A stretch of DNA of 64,000 nucleotides from Rhizobium phaseoli (GCF_003985125.1 NZ_ML133580.1:62001-126000); one strand, 5' to 3'. Shown: positions 53,223 to 62,853, counted from the first letter of the stretch. Made by a program: numbers and translations. Notes: generated by a model not told the origin, from the sequence alone.

Positions 53223-54380
53223 TCAGAGCAGCGACAGCTGGATGCCGCTGCCATCCGGCGGCACGAACAGATCGTCGCGCAGCGGCAGGCCGCGTCGCGT
53301 CAAGCCGAAGCGTCTCGCTGCCATTTCGAAGCGCCGGGCGATCTGCCACGCATAGGGACCGGCGCCCTTCATGCGCTTGCCGAATTCTGCATCGTAATCC
53401 TTGCCGCCGCGCATCGAGCGCACCAGCGACATCACATGCCGGTAGCGATCGGGATAATGCTGCAGCAGCCAGTCGCGGAACAGCGGGCTCACTTCGAGCG
53501 GCAGCCTGAGGATGACATAGCTCGCCTCGACGGCGCCGGCCGCCTTGGCCGATTCGAGGATACGCTCCAGCTCGTGATCGTTCAGCGCCGGGATCAGCGG
53601 GGCGGCCATCACAGCCGTTTGGATCCCAGCTTCCGACAGCGTGTGAATGGTCTCCAGCCGCCGCGGCGGCGTGGCGGCGCGCGGCTCCATCGTCCGGGCA
53701 AGCTTGCGGTCGAGCGTGGTCACGGAGATACCGACACGCACCAGGTTCTTCGCCGCCATCTCCTGCAGAATGTCGAGATCGCGCAGGATCATCGCCGACT
53801 TGGTGACGATCGAGACCGGATGGTTCGCCTTGTTCAAAACCTCGAGAATGCCGCGCATGATGCGCCATTCCTTCTCGACCGGCTGATAGGGGTCGGTATT
53901 GGTGCCGATGGCGATCGCCCGCACCTTGTAGCCCGGCTTGGCGAGTTCCCGCTCCAGCAGCTTTGCCGCATCCGGCTTGGCAAACAGCTTCGTCTCGAAA
54001 TCGAGCCCCGCCGAAAGCCCCATATAGGCGTGCGTCGGCCGGGCGAAACAATAGATGCAGCCATGCTCGCAGCCGCGATAGGGATTGATCGAGCGGTCGA
54101 AGGCGACGTCGGGCGATTCGTTGCGGGTGATGGCCGTGCGCGGCTTTTCGATCTGCACCTCGGTCTTGAACGGCGGCAGCTCTTCCAGCGTCTGCCAGCC
54201 ATCATCAAAAGTCTCCCGCTGCAGCGCCTCGAAGCGGCCGGTCGGGTTCAGTCCTGCGCCGCGCCCGCGTCGCCGCTCGCCCTCGACCCTCAGCCCGGAG
54301 GACACGATCATCGCATCGGCAATATCTGCCGTATTGGCAGGCGCGAATGCGGCCTGCCCTGCCAGGGACTGCTCTCTCAT
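53223..54380 (-). CDS. Radical SAM protein of the PA0069/SplB-like family
   Basis: A 385-aa protein with the cluster motif CEHGCIYC (CxxxCxxC) near residue 105, followed by the GTNTDPYQP segment typical of SplB-like and PA0069-family enzymes. The chosen start at 54380 has GGAGAATCCG upstream. Substrate unknown. Confidence 0.9.
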   Translation of the reverse strand: MREQSLAGQAAFAPANTADIADAMIVSSGLRVEGERRRGRGAGLNPTGRFEALQRETFDDGWQTLEELPPFKTEVQIEKPRTAITRNESPDVAFDRSINPYRGCEHGCIYCFARPTHAYMGLSAGLDFETKLFAKPDAAKLLERELAKPGYKVRAIAIGTNTDPYQPVEKEWRIMRGILEVLNKANHPVSIVTKSAMILRDLDILQEMAAKNLVRVGISVTTLDRKLARTMEPRAATPPRRLETIHTLSEAGIQTAVMAAPLIPALNDHELERILESAKAAGAVEASYVILRLPLEVSPLFRDWLLQHYPDRYRHVMSLVRSMRGGKDYDAEFGKRMKGAGPYAWQIARRFEMAARRFGLTRRGLPLRDDLFVPPDGSGIQLSLL

Positions 54381-54519
54381 CGGATTCTCCCGCAGCGGGA
54401 AGCGATCGCCTCCGCCCGTTTTGATGATTAAATTCCTATCGGCAAATTGAGAACAATGCAAGAACAAAATGCGGAAAACGCCGCTGGCAAAAATTTGTGC
54501 GGCGCATTATGAGTAGGCG

Positions 54520-55038
54520 ATGTTGACGGTTGTTCTCGAATGTCAGGATCAGGAATCCGAGCTGGCCCAGACCCTGTCGGTCTTGGTGGCAGGCGCGGTG
54601 GAGGGGCTCGTCGGCGATGTTGTCGTGCTCGATCATGGCTCGCGCGACGGCACGTCGCGGGTCGCCGACGCGGCCGGCTGCCGGTTTCATTCGCAGTGGG
54701 ATATCAAGGAAATCATCGGTTCCGCCCGCGGCGACTGGCTGCTTTTCATCGAGCCCGGTGCACGCCCGCAGGCGGGCTGGATCGACGAGATTGCCGAATA
54801 TATCGCGCTCAACAAGCTGCCGGCGCGCTTCACCGCCTCGCGCGGTTACCGGCGCCCGTTTTTCGAGCGCATCGGCCGCGCCACCCCGCCGCTGGAACTT
54901 GGCCTGCTGCTGCCGAAAAGCCAGGCGCTGGCCGCTGCCAGGAGCGGCATGTCCCTTGCCGCATTCGTCAAGGGCCAGAAGCCGCGCAAACTCGCCAGTG
55001 AATTGATTCCGTCCTGGGTGGCGCGCGCCGCGCGGTGA
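54520..55038 (+). CDS. Small GT2-like glycosyltransferase domain protein
   Basis: A 172-aa protein with the start of a GT-A fold (MLTVVLECQDQE, DVVVLDHGSRDGTSRVADAAGC). It has an IEPGARPQAGW block in the place of the usual DxD/DDD metal motif. It lacks a clear second half, so catalytic activity is uncertain. Confidence 0.7.
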   Translation: MLTVVLECQDQESELAQTLSVLVAGAVEGLVGDVVVLDHGSRDGTSRVADAAGCRFHSQWDIKEIIGSARGDWLLFIEPGARPQAGWIDEIAEYIALNKLPARFTASRGYRRPFFERIGRATPPLELGLLLPKSQALAAARSGMSLAAFVKGQKPRKLASELIPSWVARAAR

Positions 55039-55098
55039 AGGATTTTTCTCCATCTTCCTCTGGGCTTGACCACGCGTGTCTAGTTGGCGCCGAAAACT

Positions 55099-55239
55099 GC
55101 CCCTCACCCTAACCCTCTCCCCGTTCTGACGGGGAGAGGGGACGTGCCCTGCGAGAGGCTGGAGAGAGACGGAGAGGTCGCGGCATGGTCCCTTCGCCCC
55201 GCAGGCGGGGAGAAGGTGCCGGCAGGCGGATGAGGGGCT
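55099..55239 (-). repeat. AGCCCCTCATCCG-family repeat, inverted copy
   Basis: Read on the minus strand it begins AGCCCCTCATCCGCCTGCCG and ends CCCCGTCAGAACGGGGAGAGG ... GTGAGGGGC; two stable hairpins lie inside. It sits in the gap between the GT2-like gene and the secreted protein gene. Confidence 0.88.
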
Positions 55240-55441
55240 GCTCTCGCCCGGATCGCCTTCGCAGAAGCATCCCCACATCGCGCAAAAAATGGCGCCCGAT
55301 CAGATTTCGCGCTATAATTCGTGGATGGCGCCGCCGAAGCGCCGCGCTTCGCAACGGATGGCCATGGAATGCCGGTGGACGGCAGAACAGGTCGGCGAAA
55401 ATCTCCTCTTCTGCCGGGTTTCCGGCGAAAGGAGGTGCGTC

Positions 55442-55756
55442 ATGACCCGCCATATGCTTTACGGTTTTGTGGCCGTCATATCGGCGATGTTGATGATCGC
55501 GCATCCGCATTCGGCAGCATCGCAGGCGATGCTCAGTTGCGCAGGCCGATCCGACGTCGTCAAATTCCTGGACACGAATTTTGCTGAGAAGCTGACAGCG
55601 GTCGGGCTGGTCAACGAGAACGCCATCCTCGAGGTCTATGCCGCCGAAAGCGGCACCTGGACGCTCGTCGTCACGGATGTTCACGGTGTAAGTTGCATCC
55701 TGCTGTCGGGTGACAGCTGGGAAACGATGCCGTCTCTGCCAGGCCTTGCGACCTGA
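55442..55756 (+). CDS. Small secreted protein of unknown function
   Basis: A 104-aa protein with a signal peptide (about residues 1-28, ending HSAASQA). The mature 76 residues are compact and hydrophilic, with two Cys (LSCAGRSD and GVSCILLSG) that could form a disulfide. No domain recognised. The start has a strong AAGGAGGTG 6 nt upstream; a longer frame to 55289 is not supported. Confidence 0.75.
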   Translation: MTRHMLYGFVAVISAMLMIAHPHSAASQAMLSCAGRSDVVKFLDTNFAEKLTAVGLVNENAILEVYAAESGTWTLVVTDVHGVSCILLSGDSWETMPSLPGLAT

Positions 55757-55795
55757 AGAGTGTCGTGATCGTTCGGATTGGCTTCTGGCGAAATT

Positions 55796-56347
55796 CTATT
55801 TCTTGGCGCCGCGTTTCAGATGCTCGTCGAGACGCGGCATGATCTCGACGAAGTTGCACGGCGTGCTGCGGTAGTCGAGCTGCGCTTTCAGGATGCCGTC
55901 CCAGGCATCCCGGCAGGCGCCGGGCGAGCCCGGCAGAGCGAAGATGAAGGTGGCGTTGGCGACACCTGCCGTGGCGCGCGACTGGATCGTCGCCGTGCCG
56001 ATCTTGTCGTAGGAAATGCGGTGAAAGACGGCGGAAAAGCCGTCCATGCGCTTTTCGAACAAGGGTTCCAGCGCCTCGGGCGTCACATCGCGGCCGGTAA
56101 AGCCGGTGCCGCCTGAGGTTATGACGACATCGATGTCGTCCCGTTCGGTCCAGGCCTTGACCTGCGCGGCGATTGCGTCCCGGTCGTCAGGCACGATCGT
56201 CCGGTCGACCAGCCGGTGACCCGCCTCAGTGATCCGCGCCGCCAGCGTATCGCCGGATTTGTCGGTTTCCGGCGTGCGGGTATCCGAGACGGTGAGAATG
56301 GCGATGCCGACGGCGATGAACGGCCGCTTCTCGTCCAGACCTGCCAT
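55796..56347 (-). CDS. moaB: Molybdenum cofactor biosynthesis protein MoaB
   Basis: A 183-aa MogA/MoaB-fold protein, likely adenylating molybdopterin or another pterin. Motifs are ILTVSDTRTPETDKSG, ITSGGTGFTGRDVTPEA and FALPGSPGACRDAW. Its start shares one base with the ispE stop (TAATG), so it is coupled to ispE. Confidence 0.93.
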   Translation of the reverse strand: MAGLDEKRPFIAVGIAILTVSDTRTPETDKSGDTLAARITEAGHRLVDRTIVPDDRDAIAAQVKAWTERDDIDVVITSGGTGFTGRDVTPEALEPLFEKRMDGFSAVFHRISYDKIGTATIQSRATAGVANATFIFALPGSPGACRDAWDGILKAQLDYRSTPCNFVEIMPRLDEHLKRGAKK

Positions 56348-57240
56348 TACATGCCTCCCGAAACCGTTTCCGTCGCCTGGACATACCAGTCGGGCCGCTC
56401 GCCGTGAAGAGCTGCCGCCGCCTCTTGCGCCGCCGTCATTGTCGAAAAGATCCCGAAGCAGGTGGCGCCGGAGCCGGACATGCGGGTGATGAGCGCGCCG
56501 TGCGCCTGCAGCATCTGCGAGATCACGGCAATCTCCGGCACCAGTTCGTGCGCTGGCGGCTCCAGATCGTTGCGGGCCGATCCGATCGCCGTGAGCCAGT
56601 CGCCGGTCGCGGACAAGCTGCGAGCGAGATGCAGGGCCGGATTGTTCTTTGCCGCCAGCCGGCGGAAGACCTCAGGCGTCGAAACGCCCTTCAGGGGATT
56701 GGCGAGCACCATGGCGAAGGCCGGCAGATCCGGCACGGCTTCGATTCTTTCGCCGATGCCGCGGGCGATCAGCGGCCGACTTTCAAAACACATCGGCACA
56801 TCGGCGCCGAGCGTCAGCGCGAGGCGGGCAAGCGCCTCCGCCGGCAAACTCATGCCCCAGAGCCGCATCAGCCCGCGCAGCGTCGCGGCCGCATCGGCCG
56901 AGCCGCCGCCGATGCCGGAAGCGATCGGCAGGTTCTTTTGCAGATGGATATGCACCGGGAAGGCGAGGGCGCCGACCTGCTCGCGCAGGAGATCGCGGGC
57001 CCGCAACACCAGATTGCCGCCGTCTCCGGCAAGCGACTCGCCGAAAGGGCCAGACAGCGTGAAAGCGTCGGCCTGTGCAGGCAGGAAACCGAGCCGGTCG
57101 CCGCAATCGGCGAAGGTCACCAGCATATCGAGCAGATGGTAGCCATCCGGCCGCTGGCCGGTCACATGCAAAGCGAGGTTGATCTTCGCGCGCGCCACTT
57201 CGGTGGCGCCGAAGGCCTCGGCCAAGCCGGCTTCAGGCAT
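56347..57240 (-). CDS. ispE: 4-diphosphocytidyl-2-C-methyl-D-erythritol kinase
   Basis: The 297-aa GHMP kinase of the MEP isoprenoid pathway. Motif 1 is ARAKINLALHVTGQRPDGYH, the ATP loop is PIASGIGGGSADAAATLR, and motif 3 is RMSGSGATCFGIF. It is the middle gene of a TPR-ispE-moaB unit, 12 bases after the TPR gene. A polyprenyl diphosphate synthase of the same pathway lies upstream. Confidence 0.96.
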   Translation of the reverse strand: MPEAGLAEAFGATEVARAKINLALHVTGQRPDGYHLLDMLVTFADCGDRLGFLPAQADAFTLSGPFGESLAGDGGNLVLRARDLLREQVGALAFPVHIHLQKNLPIASGIGGGSADAAATLRGLMRLWGMSLPAEALARLALTLGADVPMCFESRPLIARGIGERIEAVPDLPAFAMVLANPLKGVSTPEVFRRLAAKNNPALHLARSLSATGDWLTAIGSARNDLEPPAHELVPEIAVISQMLQAHGALITRMSGSGATCFGIFSTMTAAQEAAAALHGERPDWYVQATETVSGGM

Positions 57241-57252
57241 GTTTGCCGCCCG

Positions 57253-59088
57253 TCAGGATTTCTTGTCGACCGGCGGCGGAGTGACCGGTGCCGGATCCGG
57301 CTGCTTCTTGTCGGCCGCCTTGGCATCGTCGCTGGCAGGAGGCAGGCCGTTGGCGACCTTGTCCTTGATCTTCGGAATTTCGGCGGCTTCCGGCTCGGAG
57401 GCAAGCGCCCGGTTCCACTGATAGACGGCCTCGAGCTTACGGCCGACGCGCCAGTAGGCGTCGCCGAGATGGTCGTTGATCGTGGCGTCGCCAGCCTTGA
57501 TCTGTGCGGCCCGCTCCAGCTCGTCGACAGCATCGTCGAAGCGGTTGAGGCGGAAATAGGCCCAGCCGAGCGAATCGATGATGTAGCCGTCGTCAGGACG
57601 AAGCTCGACGGCCTTCTTGATCATGCCGAGACCCTCGTCGAGATTCCGGTTCATGTCGATCCAGGAATAGCCGAGATAGTTCAGCACCTGCGGCTGATCG
57701 GGATTGAGTTCCAGGGCCTTGCGGAAATTCGGCTCCGCCTGGTCCCACTTCTTCAGCCGCTCATAGGCGATGCCGCGCTGGAAGAAGACGCTCCAATTGG
57801 GGCGGCCGGGAAAGGGGCCGATCACTTCGACGGCCTTGTCGTAATTGGCGGCCATTGCCTCGTAATCCTTGGCGTCGGAGAGCACGCTGCCATAGGCGAG
57901 GTAGCTGCGGATGTCCTTCGGGTCGGAGGCGATCAGCGCCTGCAGGTGCTTGCGGGCTTCGTCGACCTTGCCGCCCTGGGCAAGGGCAAGGCCGAGCTGC
58001 AGCTCGGAGATGCGCCGCATCGGCGAATTTTCCGGCACCTTCTTGTAGAGCGCGATGGCGCGGTCCATCTGGTTCTGCTTCTCGGCGATGCCGCCGAGCA
58101 GCACCAGCGTATCGGCGCTGTTGGGGTCGAGTGCATTGGCCGTCTGCAGGTAGAGCGAGACGATGTCCTCGGCGCCGTCGCGGTTCAGCGCGCCGCCGAC
58201 CGAAAACAGCACGCCGGCGGCCCCTTCTTCAGCGGTCTTGACCTGCTGCTCCTGCTTCTCGCCCTTTTCGATGCTGTCGCGCAGCGCGTTCAGCGGCGCA
58301 TAATTCGGCAACAGGTTGTCGCCGACGGACACGGCGTCGAGCGCCTTCTGCTTGTTGCCCTGTGACGCTTCGAGGCGGGCAAGCGCCATGACCGCGCGCA
58401 TGAAGGTATCGGGCGCCGTCGCACCGCCTTCCTTGTCGAGCACGGCGTCGTTCAGATGCTGGCGGGCCGATTTCACGTCGCCGGCGACGACGGCGATCGC
58501 GCCGGCATTGTAATTCTGGAAGATGCGGACCCAATCCGGCCCCTTCATCTTCTCGACCATGGCAAGCGCTTCCTTGCCGCGGCCGGCGCCGACCCGGGCC
58601 CAGGCGAGCAGCAGGTCGTTCATCATCCGGTCGAGATCGTTCGGACCCTTGTATTTCAGGATGGATTCGGCGGTCTTGTAGTCGTCGCGGCGCACGGCAT
58701 CCATGCCGCGCACGATGGTGGTGATGCGCTCGACCGAGGGATCGCCCTTCAGGTCGTTGGCATATTTGACGCCCTCCTTGATGTCGCCGTTGAGCAGCAG
58801 CGAGATCATCAGCCGCTGGCGAATCTCCGGATTGCCGGGCTCGATCTGCAGCGCCTTCTTGTAGAGCTCGATCGCCGTATCATAGTCATGATCGACGTCG
58901 GCGGTGCGCGCGGCGAGGAAGGCGCCGGAGAAAGTGGTGACGCTGTCGGCATCGAAGCTATCGGTTTTGCCGGCATCGGCCGCCGTCTTGGCCGCATCTT
59001 CGGCGTTCACGCCGGCGACGCCGCCGAGCGAAAGAACAGCCGCCAATGCTGCGCTCGTAAGAAGACGGATGGCAAGTCTCTGCCGCAT
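57253..59088 (-). CDS. Secreted/periplasmic TPR protein
   Basis: A 611-aa protein with a signal peptide (about residues 1-30, ending GVNAE). At least ten tetratricopeptide-like helical pairs run across about residues 50-580, several with the W-L-G-Y-A-F-A-P pattern (for example AYERLKKWDQAEPNFRKALE). A Pro-rich tail ends PDPAPVTPPPVDKKS. It is a likely periplasmic scaffold protein. The operon link with ispE is conserved in rhizobia, as far as I recall, but the connection is unexplained. Confidence 0.88.
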   Translation of the reverse strand: MRQRLAIRLLTSAALAAVLSLGGVAGVNAEDAAKTAADAGKTDSFDADSVTTFSGAFLAARTADVDHDYDTAIELYKKALQIEPGNPEIRQRLMISLLLNGDIKEGVKYANDLKGDPSVERITTIVRGMDAVRRDDYKTAESILKYKGPNDLDRMMNDLLLAWARVGAGRGKEALAMVEKMKGPDWVRIFQNYNAGAIAVVAGDVKSARQHLNDAVLDKEGGATAPDTFMRAVMALARLEASQGNKQKALDAVSVGDNLLPNYAPLNALRDSIEKGEKQEQQVKTAEEGAAGVLFSVGGALNRDGAEDIVSLYLQTANALDPNSADTLVLLGGIAEKQNQMDRAIALYKKVPENSPMRRISELQLGLALAQGGKVDEARKHLQALIASDPKDIRSYLAYGSVLSDAKDYEAMAANYDKAVEVIGPFPGRPNWSVFFQRGIAYERLKKWDQAEPNFRKALELNPDQPQVLNYLGYSWIDMNRNLDEGLGMIKKAVELRPDDGYIIDSLGWAYFRLNRFDDAVDELERAAQIKAGDATINDHLGDAYWRVGRKLEAVYQWNRALASEPEAAEIPKIKDKVANGLPPASDDAKAADKKQPDPAPVTPPPVDKKS

Positions 59089-59219
59089 GAGGAAACCTTT
59101 CTTCGAGAGCGTCCGGCCATGATGCCGATCGCAAATCAGTTGTGATCACTGATTCATAACAGGATGGCTTTTTTGAAGCGGCGCCGCAAGAAAATCAGCC
59201 CGCGATCGAGAACGTTTGA

Positions 59220-60257
59220 TCAGTTGACGCGCTCGATGCAGAAATCGATCACTTCCATCAGGGCGGATTTCCATACCGTATCGGGAAGCGGCGCCAGCGC
59301 GTCGCGGGCGATCGTGCCGTAATGGACCGCCCGGCCGATCGTGTCGGCGAGCGTGCCGTATTTGGTGATCAGCCCGAGGGCCTTTTCCAGATTGGCGCCG
59401 CTGTTGCCGGCCTCGATCGCATCGCGCCAGAAGGCGCGCTCATCCTCGGTGCCGCGGCGATAGGCGAGGATGACGGGCAGCGTGATCTTGCCTTCGCGGA
59501 AATCGTCACCGACATTCTTGCCGAGATCGGCGGCCTTGCCGCCATAATCGAGCGCATCGTCGACGAGCTGGAAGGCGAGCCCCAGATTCATGCCGTAGGA
59601 TTTCAGCGCGTTGCGGCCGGAGCGGCCGGCTTCGGCAACGATCGGCCCGACTTCGGCGGCGGCGGCAAAGAGGGCCGCCGTCTTGGCGCGGATGACGGAG
59701 AGATAATCGTCCTCCGTCGTCTCCATGTTCTTGGCGACGGAAAGCTGCAGCACTTCACCTTCGGCGATCACGCAGGCGGCGGAAGACAGCACGTCGAGCG
59801 CGTCGAGCGAGCCGACATCGACCATCATGCGGAAGGCTTGGCCGAGCAGGAAGTCGCCGACCAGCACGCTTGCCTGGTTGCCCCAGATCATCCGCGCTGT
59901 CGATTTGCCGCGGCGCAGGTCGCTTTCGTCGACGACGTCGTCATGCAGCAGTGTCGCCGTGTGCATGAATTCGACCGAGGTCGCGAGCTTGACGTGATTT
60001 TCGCCGCGGTAGTCGAACAGCGAGGCGGCCGCCAGCGTCAGCATCGGCCGCAGCCGCTTGCCGCCGGATGAAATCAGATGGTTCGCCACTTCGGGGATCA
60101 TCTGCACGTCGGAGCCGGCCTTGGACAGAATAAGCTGGTTCACCCGCTCCATATCGGCCCTGGTGAGATCGACCAGCGGCTTGATGGATGCCAGTTTGTT
60201 TTTGCTTTCTTCAAGCGGTATGACCACGCCCAACGACCCGGACTCCTGTTCATTCAT
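59220..60257 (-). CDS. Polyprenyl (probably octaprenyl or decaprenyl) diphosphate synthase
   Basis: A 345-aa trans-prenyltransferase making the side chain of ubiquinone. The two Asp-rich motifs are HDDVVDESDLRRG and LVDDALDYGG. Rhizobia use ubiquinone-10, so decaprenyl is expected, but chain length cannot be read from sequence. The start at 60257 is chosen over 60365, which runs through the divergent promoter region. Confidence 0.93.
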   Translation of the reverse strand: MNEQESGSLGVVIPLEESKNKLASIKPLVDLTRADMERVNQLILSKAGSDVQMIPEVANHLISSGGKRLRPMLTLAAASLFDYRGENHVKLATSVEFMHTATLLHDDVVDESDLRRGKSTARMIWGNQASVLVGDFLLGQAFRMMVDVGSLDALDVLSSAACVIAEGEVLQLSVAKNMETTEDDYLSVIRAKTAALFAAAAEVGPIVAEAGRSGRNALKSYGMNLGLAFQLVDDALDYGGKAADLGKNVGDDFREGKITLPVILAYRRGTEDERAFWRDAIEAGNSGANLEKALGLITKYGTLADTIGRAVHYGTIARDALAPLPDTVWKSALMEVIDFCIERVN

Positions 60258-60342
60258 TATGAGCTGACAATAGAAAGGGGCGATGGACGCGGCAAGAGGT
60301 GAATTGTCGCGCAAGGCGAAATTGGAAGGAAAATCACGGCAA

Positions 60343-60570
60343 ATGCATGAACTTATCCGCGCCAACGACCCCGTTCTGCTCTCCTATGCCGAGAGCCTGA
60401 TGAAGGATGCGGGCATTCATTGCTTCATCGCCGATCAGGGCATGAGCGTGCTGGAAGGCTCGCTTGGCATGCTGCCGCGCCGTCTGCTGGTGGACGAAGA
60501 GATGGCCGACCAGGCCCGCCGCATCCTGATCGACGCCGGTCTCGGCGGCGAGCTGCGCGACAGGAAGTGA
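60343..60570 (+). CDS. DUF2007 family small protein
   Basis: A 75-aa protein with the conserved start MHELIRANDPVLLSYAESLMKDAGI and MLPRRLLVDEEMADQARRIL. DUF2007 proteins are probable signal-transducing PII-like folds of unknown function. It is followed 5 bases later by a methyltransferase gene. Confidence 0.85.
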   Translation: MHELIRANDPVLLSYAESLMKDAGIHCFIADQGMSVLEGSLGMLPRRLLVDEEMADQARRILIDAGLGGELRDRK

Positions 60571-60575
60571 GCGAA

Positions 60576-61370
60576 ATGACCGGCGCGCCTGGCCAAACAA
60601 TCGACGCCTTCCATCGCGGCGCCTTCCACCTGGTGCAGCCGCAGGGCAGGGGCCATCGCGCCGGCATGGATGCGATGCTGCTGGCCGCCCTCGTCGCCGA
60701 TAACCGTGCGGTCCGGGTTGCCGATCTCGGCGCCGGCGCCGGTGCGGCCGGTCTCGCCGTCGCCTCGCGCCTTGCCAAGGCGCAAGTGGTGCTGTTCGAG
60801 CGTTCGGCCGAGATGGCCGATTATGCCCGCCGCAGCATTCTCCTGCCGGAAAATGCCCATCTTGCCGCCCGCGTCAGCGTCGTCGAGGCGGATGTGGCGC
60901 TGACCGCCAAGGCGCGCAACGATGCCGGCCTCACCGATGAGAGTTTCCACCACGTCATCATGAACCCACCCTTCAACGATGCCGGCGACCGGCGCACGCC
61001 GGATGCGCTGAAGGCCGAAGCCCATGCGATGACCGACGGCCTGTTTGAAAGCTGGATCCGCACGGCCGGCGCGATCATGATCCCCGGCGGGCAATTGTCG
61101 CTGATCGCCAGGCCCCAATCGATCGCCGAGATCATCGACGCTTGCGGCCGGCGCTTCGGCGGCATCGAAATGACAGCCATCCATCCGCGCGAGGGTGAAA
61201 ACGCCGTGCGGATCCTGGTGACCGCGATCAAGGGATCGCGGGCGCGGCTGTCGCTGCGTGCGCCGCTCATCATGCACGACGAGGGGAGCCACAGGTTCTC
61301 CCCTCTCGTCGACGATTTCAACAATGGCCGGGCGGCCTATGCCAGGCTTCGATCAGCGGCTAGAGCATGA
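60576..61370 (+). CDS. SAM methyltransferase, TrmN6-like
   Basis: A 264-aa class I methyltransferase. The SAM loop is VADLGAGAGAAGLAVASR and the catalytic motif is HHVIMNPPFND (NPPF/Y, adenine-N6 type). The closest reading is tRNA1(Val) A37 N6-methyltransferase, with substrate not certain. The last codons (RA) and the TGA stop lie inside the downstream palindromic element. ATG at 60576 is chosen because AGGAAG lies 10 nt upstream; GTG at 60567 is too close to it. Confidence 0.9.
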   Translation: MTGAPGQTIDAFHRGAFHLVQPQGRGHRAGMDAMLLAALVADNRAVRVADLGAGAGAAGLAVASRLAKAQVVLFERSAEMADYARRSILLPENAHLAARVSVVEADVALTAKARNDAGLTDESFHHVIMNPPFNDAGDRRTPDALKAEAHAMTDGLFESWIRTAGAIMIPGGQLSLIARPQSIAEIIDACGRRFGGIEMTAIHPREGENAVRILVTAIKGSRARLSLRAPLIMHDEGSHRFSPLVDDFNNGRAAYARLRSAARA

Positions 61371-61473
61371 TGCCGAAAAGTGTGAGCGGTTTTCGGACGA
61401 CATCATGCTCAACTCTTTAATTTAGAACAGGATTCAGATTTTAGGCCGCCGGGCCTAAAATCATCCTGTTCTA
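61363..61473. repeat. Complete two-palindrome RIME-like element between convergent genes
   Basis: The first palindrome is 61363-61410 (GAGCATGATG ... CATCATGCTC). The second, 61423-61473, has arms TAGAACAGGAT and ATCCTGTTCTA and an inner ATTTTAGGC / GCCTAAAAT hairpin. Length about 111 bases with two large palindromes matches the described rhizobial RIME1 type (from memory). Its left end supplies the methyltransferase stop and its right end the mntH stop. Confidence 0.88.
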
Positions 61474-62811
61474 GCCGGTGACGAAGTCGAAGAGCAGCTT
61501 GACGTTCAGCCCGGCGATCACGACCGCGATCACATAGGCGATGCCGCTCAGCCAGCGCGGCGCGACGAGTTCGCCCATCTTGGCCTTGCTGGCGGTGAAC
61601 ATCACGAGCGGGAAGACGGCGAAGGAAAGCTGCAGGCTGAGCACCACCTGCGTGAGGATCAAAAGCTGCGCCGTGCCCTGGTCGCCGTACCAGATGGTGA
61701 CGATTGCAGCCGGCACGATGGCGATCGCCCGGGTGATCAGCCGGCGCACCCATGGCTGCAGCCGGATCTTGAGGAAACCTTCCATGACGATCTGGCCGGC
61801 AAGCGTCGCCGTCACCGTCGAGTTGAGACCGCAGCACAGAAGCGCGATGCCGAACAGCGTCGGCGCGATGGCGAGACCCAGCAGCGGCGACAGCAGCGAA
61901 TGGGCCTCGCCGAGTTCGACGATGTCGGTCCTGCCATGCGCATTGAAGGCGGCCGCGGCCAGGATCAGGATCGAGGCGTTGATCAGCAGCGCGAAGCAGA
62001 GAGCGACCGTTGAATCGATCGTCGCATAGGTCAGCGCCTCTTTCTTTTCCGGAACCGTATGGCCGTAGGCCCGCGTCTGCACGATGCCGGAGTGGAGGTA
62101 GAGATTGTGCGGCATGACGGTCGCGCCGAGAATGCCGAGCGCCAGATAGAGCATCTCAGGATTGGTGACGATCTCGGTGGTCGGGAAGAAGCCGGTGATG
62201 ACGGAGCCCCATTGCGGGTCGGCAAGCAGTATCTGCACGCCGAAGCAGAGCGCGATGACGCCAAGCAGCGCGATGATGAAGGCTTCCACCCAGCGGAAGC
62301 CGAGTTTCTGCAGGAAGAGGATCACGAAAACGTCGAGCGCGGTGATGAGAACGCCGAGTTCGAGCGGAATGCCCATCAGCAGGTTAAGGCCGATCGCGGT
62401 GCCGATCACCTCGGCGATGTCAGTGGCGATGATGGCAATTTCGGCAAAGGCCCAGAGCGGCACCGAAACCCATTTCGGATAGGCGTCGCGGCAGGCCTGC
62501 GCAAGGTCGCGGCCCGAGGCGATCGCCAGACGCGCGCAGAGCGATTGCAGGACGATTGCCATCAGGTTGGAAAGCAGTGCGACGGTGAGCAGCGCATAGC
62601 CGAATTTCGAGCCGCCGGCGAGCGAGGTCGCCCAGTTGCCGGGGTCCATATAGCCGACGGCGACCATATAACCCGGCCCGGCAAAGGCCGCCGCTCTGCG
62701 CCATCTCGAGCTGTGACGCCCAGTTCCGACGGTGCGATAGACATCCGACAGCGACGCCTCTCCGCGTTCGTGCCGCCAGCCGCTTGTTGCATTGGGATTG
62801 AGGGCGTCCAT
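61471..62811 (-). CDS. mntH: Manganese/divalent cation Nramp transporter
   Basis: A 446-aa Nramp-family proton-coupled Mn2+ importer. It has about 11 helices. The metal-binding motifs are GYMDPGNWAT (helix 1) and ATVMPHNLYLHSG (helix 6, MPH). The start at 62811 is far upstream of the first helix, which leaves a 40-residue cytoplasmic N-terminus. A Fur/Mur-like site sits 43 bases upstream. Confidence 0.96.
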   Translation of the reverse strand: MDALNPNATSGWRHERGEASLSDVYRTVGTGRHSSRWRRAAAFAGPGYMVAVGYMDPGNWATSLAGGSKFGYALLTVALLSNLMAIVLQSLCARLAIASGRDLAQACRDAYPKWVSVPLWAFAEIAIIATDIAEVIGTAIGLNLLMGIPLELGVLITALDVFVILFLQKLGFRWVEAFIIALLGVIALCFGVQILLADPQWGSVITGFFPTTEIVTNPEMLYLALGILGATVMPHNLYLHSGIVQTRAYGHTVPEKKEALTYATIDSTVALCFALLINASILILAAAAFNAHGRTDIVELGEAHSLLSPLLGLAIAPTLFGIALLCCGLNSTVTATLAGQIVMEGFLKIRLQPWVRRLITRAIAIVPAAIVTIWYGDQGTAQLLILTQVVLSLQLSFAVFPLVMFTASKAKMGELVAPRWLSGIAYVIAVVIAGLNVKLLFDFVTG

Positions 62812-62853
62812 GCCATTTCCACCTGTTTATCGTCTCTGCACTATGACGAATTA

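Noticed and set aside
56404..58365. 653-codon open frame antisense to ispE and the TPR gene
   Set aside because: Shadow of two real genes on the minus strand; no recognisable domain or ribosome binding site.
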